A stretch of DNA of 64,000 nt. It comes from Saussurea involucrata. Lineage: Eukaryota; Streptophyta; Magnoliopsida; Asterales; Asteraceae. Below, piece by piece: positions 60,350 through 64,000 of the stretch (its first letter is position 1; every line of letters begins with the position of its first letter). The notes beneath the pieces were generated by a model that had not been told where the DNA came from, searched no databases, and saw nothing but the letters and a program-made list of their open reading frames with translations. The stretch lies in contig CM066320.1 of the NCBI GenBank assembly GCA_033807775.1, positions 178,718,784-178,782,783 of the forward strand, in the 5' to 3' direction. The translations under genes were made by a program, and so were the position numbers.

Positions 60350-63105
60350 GAGTTGCTTATGTGGCATCATGAGAAGTCTTCTTTCACATTTTTTTATTTT
60401 CTCATAGTTTTGATTTTTTTAAATAAAAAACTTCTCATAAATGACCATTCTACCCCTAAATGAAGATTGTGTATTTCATTATATAAAGGTTTCTTTGGTA
60501 ATTTCTCGAGACATCTATTTCCACTTTAATTAGCTTTAATTTCCAAACTATCTAAGTTCTTAGAGACATTAATTTTAGTCTTTTCATCTTTCCATTTATT
60601 AATTAGAGAAACCTACAACAAAATTATATATAAACTACAACCTAATGCTCCATAACATGGAATTAACAAATTTTATGTTATATATTATGTTGTCTTAGGT
60701 TTGTATGTTTGTTTGTTGTTTGTTATTTGTAGAATTACTTTCTGTCGATATTATGTGAGTTATATAATGTTGATATATGTATATGTATGTGTATTCCCAA
60801 TCAATATCATTGTTTTTTTCAATAAAAAATTGCATATATTTTTTTATGTTTTGTGAGTTTTACATATTTTTGTTAAATAAGTTTTTGGTTTTTCATTCGA
60901 TTTATTTACAATTGTTACCTTGGTTTTTGTTGTGGATTTTTTTCTCATTCTTTTATGTCTACATAGTTTCTTAATTTTCAATTTGTAATTTTATAAGAAA
61001 AAACACACGAGATAACATTTTCTAAGCATCCCAATCCCAAATTTCTTCTTTTTCCCCCTCAAATTTTGCATTTTCTTAATGTTTTGTAAGTTTTTGGTTT
61101 TTCATTCAATTTATTAACAATTGTTATCTTGGTTTTTGTTGTGGATTTTTGTTCTCATTCTTTTATGTCTACATAGTTTCTTAATTTTCAATTTGTATTT
61201 TATAAGAAAAACCACATGAGATGGTATTTTCTAAGCATCTCAATCCCAAATTTCTTCTATTTTTTTCCCTCAAATTTTGCATATTCTTAATGTTTTGTAA
61301 GTTTTTGTTTTTTCATTCAATTTATTAACAATTGTTATCTTGGTTTTTGTTGTGGATTTTTCTTCTCATTTTTTTATGTCTACATACTTTCTTATATTCC
61401 AATTTGTAATTTTATAAGAAAACCACATGAGTTGACATTTTCTAGGCATCTCAATCCCAAAAAATATTTCTCCTCAAATTTTGCATTTTTTGATGTAGTT
61501 ATTAGCAAAATGTTTAATTAATTAATCTATTCATTTTCTTTGTTTACACCTAATTTGTTTATTTAACTTATTTCACATTATTCTATTTTTTCCACATAAC
61601 ATTCAAGGAATATATATATATAATCAACATATTTAAGAACTCAATATATAAATGAAATTACGATCAATATGTATACTTCTATTTAGATGATAATTGAATA
61701 TAATAATATGTGTATTTTTAATAATAAAATGTTTATAATTAATATAAATAATTGAAGTTGACTATTATTCACATCAGTCTAATAACTTATGATCCTTGTC
61801 AGTTATATTATTTTATATAACACTCTTTATATATATTATTTAAAAAACAATATATATGAATAAAATTAGAATCAATATATAATTAAATACTTATTATTAA
61901 CCCCTTCTTTAATAAATGAAATATACTTATTACATTTAATATCATTAAATAAATTTAATATATAATCAAATACTTATTACTAACTCTCTCATTGATAAAT
62001 AATACACTTATTACATTTAATTTCACTAATTTAATCAATACTTATTACATTTAATATGACTACTAAAATAATACATAAAATAAAAAATTATTATGAATCA
62101 ATATATATAGTTAAAATTATAATCAAAACTAAAACTTTTTATTATCAATATAGTAATATGTACAAAAATGATAGAAACATATATATATATATATATATAT
62201 ATATAAATTAAATTAGAATAACCAAATATATAAAATTAGAAAGAACAACTTATTACAATCATCAATATATAGTTATTTCAATTGCATTTGTTTTAATTTA
62301 AATTGAAATCCAAGTATGTATAAAAATGAAATTAGAATTGATATAATACGACTAAAACCTCTTTTTTCAAGATTTTTTACTAAGAAACTAAACTTTGAAG
62401 AAACAGTCTTAAGCAAATCAAACATTTATAAATAATTGAAGATGAGTATTATTCACATCAATATAATAACTTATGATCATTGTCAGTTATATTATTTTAT
62501 ATAACACTCTTTATATATATTATTTAAAAAACAATATATATGAATAAAATTAGAATCAATATATAATTAAATACTTATTATTAACCCCTTCTTTAATAAT
62601 TGAAATATACTTATTAGATTTAATATCATTAAATAAATTTAATATATAATCAAATACTTATTACTAACTCTCTCATTGATAAATAATATGCTTATTACAT
62701 TTAATTTCACTAATTAAATCAATACTTATTACATTTTATATGACTAATAAAATCAATACATAAAATAAAAAATTATTATGAATCAATATATATAGTTAAA
62801 ATTATAATCAAAACTAAAACTTATTATTATCAATATATTAATATGTACAAAAACGATAGAAACATATATATATATATATATATATATAAATTAAATTTGG
62901 ATAAGCAAATATATAAAATTAGAAAGATCAACAACTTATTACAATCATCAATATATAATTATTTCAATTGCATTTGTTTTAATTTAAATTGAAATCCAAG
63001 TATGTATAAAAATGAAATTAGAATTGATATAATATGCTAAAACCTTTTTTTTCAAGATTTTCTACTAAGAAACGAAACTTTGAAGAAACAGTCTCAAGCA
63101 AATCA
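60342..63105. repeat. AT-rich tandem duplication, unit 2, with continuing monomer
   Basis: Second copy of the 2.55-kb unit (60342-62885). The second internal monomer, truncated in unit 1 at the (TA)n tract, here continues to about 63105 (markers CAATTGCATTTGTTTTAATT and AAACTTTGAAGAAACAGTCT). No gene is visible. Confidence 0.75.
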
Positions 63106-63324
63106 AAAAAACTCGAACATGGAAAAATTAACAATTCAATCAGGCTCGCATGTACTCGAAGTAGTCACAATACTGACGACTTTTGTTACCCTTTCGTCTA
63201 ACCGTAATTTGGGAACGGGGACTTCATGGAGAACTTTTAGCCGAAGTTGCAACGAGTACATTATATCAAATGTAAGAAATTTACCAAAACGCCCTCACAA
63301 TTAAACAAAACTAGGTAGCAATGC
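63106..63324. other. Single-copy-looking flank
   Basis: 220 bp without repeats or a gene that I recognise, between the AT-rich duplication and the LTR start at 63325. The small open frame from 63080 has no domain. Confidence 0.4.
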
Positions 63325-64000
63325 TGTAACAACCGGTTCTTTTGTAGAAAATGTGAAAGTTTAGTGCCATTTGTCTAAAGAATGGAAGTGTACTTGGAGG
63401 ACCAAAATGGAAAATTGAGAGGGGGTATTTAAGGGCACAACTCCCTAGGGTTAGCTGATTTTCAGCTATTCTTGGTGGTGTTGGCGGCTAGGGAAGAAAA
63501 GAGAAGGAGAAAGGGGTTTTTGGAGAAGAAATCAAAGAGAGAAGAAATCAACCAGGTAATTCATCCTAAATTCGTTCTTCTTGTTGTTTGTAGTATTCCT
63601 TTCTATTTGGTCTGGATTCATAAGCCTGAATTGGTTGATTCATTAAGTTTTCATCCATTTTTCTTAAAAGTGGGTTTTAAGGGTTTTTGGCTTTGGAATC
63701 GATTTAATGGAGTAATTATGGTTTAAACTGGGTATTTGGAGTTAGTGGGTGAACCCTTGTAGATATGTAATCGAACTAATGGCAAAAATTGGGTTAATGA
63801 TTACTTTTAATAAATCTGGGTTCGAACAGCCGTGTTTTCCGGACACCAGTTTTAGGTGGTGTCCGGATAGGTTGCAGGTGTCCGGGTGAGTGTCCCATGA
63901 GGGTGTCCGGGTGTTTCTTAGTATCCGGGTAGCTGAAGTCTCCGGATAAGCTTAGTGTCCGGGTAGTTTTGCCCGGATAAGTCTAGCGTCCGGACAATGC
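63325..64000 (+). repeat. Start of an E-related Gypsy LTR, cut by the window edge
   Basis: Begins TGTAACAACCGG and shares the layout of LTR E: TATA-like TATTTAAG at 63426-63433 followed by GGCACAA and CCCTAGG, a leader with GGCGGCTAGGGAAGAAAAG, then TGTCCGG-type repeats from 63835 to the end. It is divergent from E but the same type. The 84-codon frame at 63472 lies in the transcribed leader and is not a gene. Its right end lies outside the window. Confidence 0.65.

Noticed and set aside
63472..63726. 84-codon frame near the right edge
   Set aside because: Lies in the transcribed leader of an LTR at the equivalent position of LTR E, where no frame is conserved.

Overview
The window is plant nuclear DNA made almost entirely of transposable elements nested inside one another. 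I find no intact host gene. The organism is a eudicot with a large, repeat-rich, AT-rich genome. The evidence is two long Sirevirus-type Copia elements, an Athila/Tat-type Gypsy relative primed by tRNA-Asp, a decayed chromovirus-like Gypsy, a Mutator-like element and a CACTA element. The Sirevirus third-ORF proteins resemble ones I associate with Asteraceae, but that family assignment is a weak inference.

Layout. (1) 333-5126: a Mutator-like element with a 9-bp target duplication (TTTGAAATA), TIRs of about 0.5-0.6 kb, and a captured MATH-domain gene fragment. Its right TIR was later split by a CACTA element (1584-4907, target duplication AGT), which carries exons of an ERD6-like sugar transporter. 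(2) 4802-9800: a 2.5-kb tandem duplication that copied the CACTA end, the outer Mutator TIR, a flank and the 3' end of Copia element A. Complete element A lies at 8161-13983 on the minus strand (target duplication TTTTG). (3) 14205-57737: one old Gypsy element E, expanded from under 8 kb to 43.5 kb because Sirevirus B (15696-37919, minus, target duplication CAGTT) sits in its 5' LTR and Sirevirus C (42792-56382, plus, target duplication GTAAT) in its 3' LTR. B is itself interrupted by D (17056-24450, minus, target duplication ATCTC), a gag-protease-only Athila/Tat-like element. (4) 57776-63105: a 2.55-kb AT-rich tandem duplication with a Helitron-like left end. (5) 63325-64000: the start of another E-related LTR, cut by the window edge.

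Replication parts are visible in most elements: TG...CA LTRs, primer-binding sites (tRNA-Met for B, C and E; tRNA-Asp for D), polypurine tracts, and gag, protease, integrase, reverse transcriptase and RNase H domains. Nearly all coding regions are broken by stops or frameshifts; the exceptions are the D gag-protease and the A gag-protease frames. D (LTRs about 99% identical) and C (six differences seen in 530 bp) are the youngest insertions; E is the oldest of the nest.

The least ordinary observations are these. Element A has no recognisable tRNA primer site. Instead, the bases next to its 5' LTR are complementary to a segment inside its own LTR, which would fit self-priming. Both Sireviruses carry very long third ORFs with a shared domain, coiled coils and nuclear-signal-like clusters but no membrane segment. 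Nearly every family carries its own short palindromic word, and D has two series of hairpins whose stems covary.
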